Positions 62,812-64,000 of a stretch of 64,000 bases of DNA are shown here, piece after piece. The translations under genes were made by a program, and so were the position numbers. The stretch covers positions 8,456,803 through 8,520,802 of the forward strand of contig CM026423.1 of NCBI GenBank assembly GCA_014871385.1, given 5' to 3'. Below the pieces are notes generated by a model, which was not told where the DNA came from, ran no database searches, and was given only the letters and a program-made list of their open reading frames with translations. The stretch's first letter is position 1, and the number at the start of each line of letters is the position of its first letter. This DNA comes from Ceratodon purpureus (taxonomy: Eukaryota > Streptophyta > Bryopsida > Pseudoditrichales > Ditrichaceae).

Positions 62812-63670
62812 TTAACCCCTAAAGTTCTAAGGGTATTTTTCACCAAAACTGCCTCAAAACAGCCCCTCTTAAAAGCAAGGTGGATTTTGCAAACTTGGGG
62901 TCTTTTTTAGTACATCTAACCGTAAGATCTTGTAGCTAACTTCTATGTCTACATGTCCACCAAATTTCACACACTCATTCTTCACCAATTGCAATATCAT
63001 AACGTTCAAAGTAGAAAAACAAGTTTTTTTTTCCCTGCAAAAAAAGGGGACAGCAGAGTTTTGAAGGCCCAAAAAACCATTTTTTTGCAATGTGGATTTT
63101 GGGGGTTTTGATGCACGTCAAAGAAGACTGAGTTAGCTAATTGTATTAAGAAAAATATATTCAAAAAAGTTGTGGAGAGTTGCCAAAAAAATCATTTTCC
63201 CCTAGGGGATATACTGAAATTCACATACAAAGGCCGTTTTTGGACAATAAAAATAGCATATGAAAAAAAATTGGATTAAAAATCCGAACGGTGGGAACAT
63301 GCTCTACTGCCTTTTCTATACATAGAAATTTTTATTTTGAAAAATATCAAAATCTCAATTTTTGGTGGAATTTCAAAGTTTCGTCTTTATACAGATTTTG
63401 GCAGTTTTGGGCAGTTTTGGGCAGAATTTGCTGCATTCACAGTGGCTTAGAAAAATTCAGCAGCTGCCCAACGAGCAGCGTTTGACACTTAAACCTTCAT
63501 AACTTTTAATCCCGATGTCGGAATTGAAAAATAAAAATACCTACATGAAGATCTCTGAATGGCCCACCTTCAATAAAAATTTCAGAAAATCATGATATAA
63601 ATTGCATTTATAGGTACATGCCCAAATTCCAAAAAAGCCCAAATGTGGCAGATTGTCCTTTAGGGGTTAA
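62812..63670. mobile_element. TTAA-ended non-autonomous element, copy 2
   Basis: Starts TTAACCCCTAAAG (62812-62824) and ends CTTTAGGGGTTAA (63658-63670): a perfect 13-bp terminal inverted repeat with TTAA outermost at both ends. Interior blocks match the copy at 51195-52125. Length about 859 bases. No transposase ORF. A piggyBac-type relation is inferred from the TTAA ends only. Confidence 0.7.
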
Positions 63671-64000
63671 ATTGAATTTATTTAAAACAACCAACTAGGT
63701 TCTATTCAAGAGTTTCGAGAATCTACCAGTAAAATGTTCTACATCATATATTGCATAGGTTTTCAATATTTTTTCTTGAAAATCTATAAAAAAATGTTTA
63801 TTTTTTTGGATTTGTAATGGAATCATAAAAATATGATGGATATCAACATAATGTTTTTATTTGGTGAATATGAAAAATAAAATTGTTACAACTTAATTTG
63901 AAAAATTGATCATTCTATGAGTGGTTGGTGGTTGGTCACATTCAAAAGCAACCTTGACGATGGACTTTTTCCAAGTTTGATAATAAAAATTCATATTTAA
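63671..64000. other. AT-rich DNA at the window end
   Basis: Nothing recognised on either strand. Confidence 0.5.

Overview
The window is nuclear DNA of a land plant. It is AT-rich and intron-rich, with GT-AG introns of about 80 to 1,000 bases, plant-type housekeeping genes and long AT-rich intergenic stretches full of small repeats. A TIR gene beside an active kinase carrying an N-terminal helical domain, with an LRR remnant nearby, together with compact genes, suggests a bryophyte, perhaps a moss. That assignment is an inference and is not proven by the sequence alone.

Left to right: the 3' part of a subtilase gene (+, 1-1032); the polyadenylation factor FIP1 (-, 13 exons, 2.7-10.3 kb); an AT-rich desert with dispersed repeats (10.9-17.2 kb); a TCHQD-type glutathione S-transferase (+, 17.2-18.7 kb); the mitochondrial CDP-DAG synthase TAM41 (-, 11 exons, 19.7-23.8 kb); a Cof-type HAD phosphatase resembling the C-terminal half of plant YBEY (-, 8 exons, 25.8-29.0 kb); an unrecognised multi-exon gene (-, 30.0-33.5 kb); mitochondrial gamma carbonic anhydrase (+, 5 exons, 35.1-37.4 kb); a repeat-filled interval and the intronless NatA catalytic subunit NAA10 (+, 40.8-41.4 kb).

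From 43.6 to 48.8 kb lies an immune-like cluster on the minus strand: a gene with two TIR domains made by an internal tandem duplication, a kinase with a long helical N-terminal domain, and an LRR-like exon remnant. This is followed by a mobile-element-rich stretch (49.8-52.2 kb: a long foldback, a 28-bp-TIR element and a TTAA-ended element), the exocyst subunit SEC3 (-, 23 exons, 53.0-61.3 kb), and a second TTAA-ended element (62.8-63.7 kb).

The housekeeping genes are functionally unrelated to one another (RNA 3' processing, cardiolipin synthesis, respiratory complex I, N-terminal acetylation, exocytosis), as is usual for plants. Only the TIR/kinase/LRR group looks like a functional neighbourhood. 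Exon boundaries were read by eye from splice consensus and from phase agreement, so single-base errors are possible.
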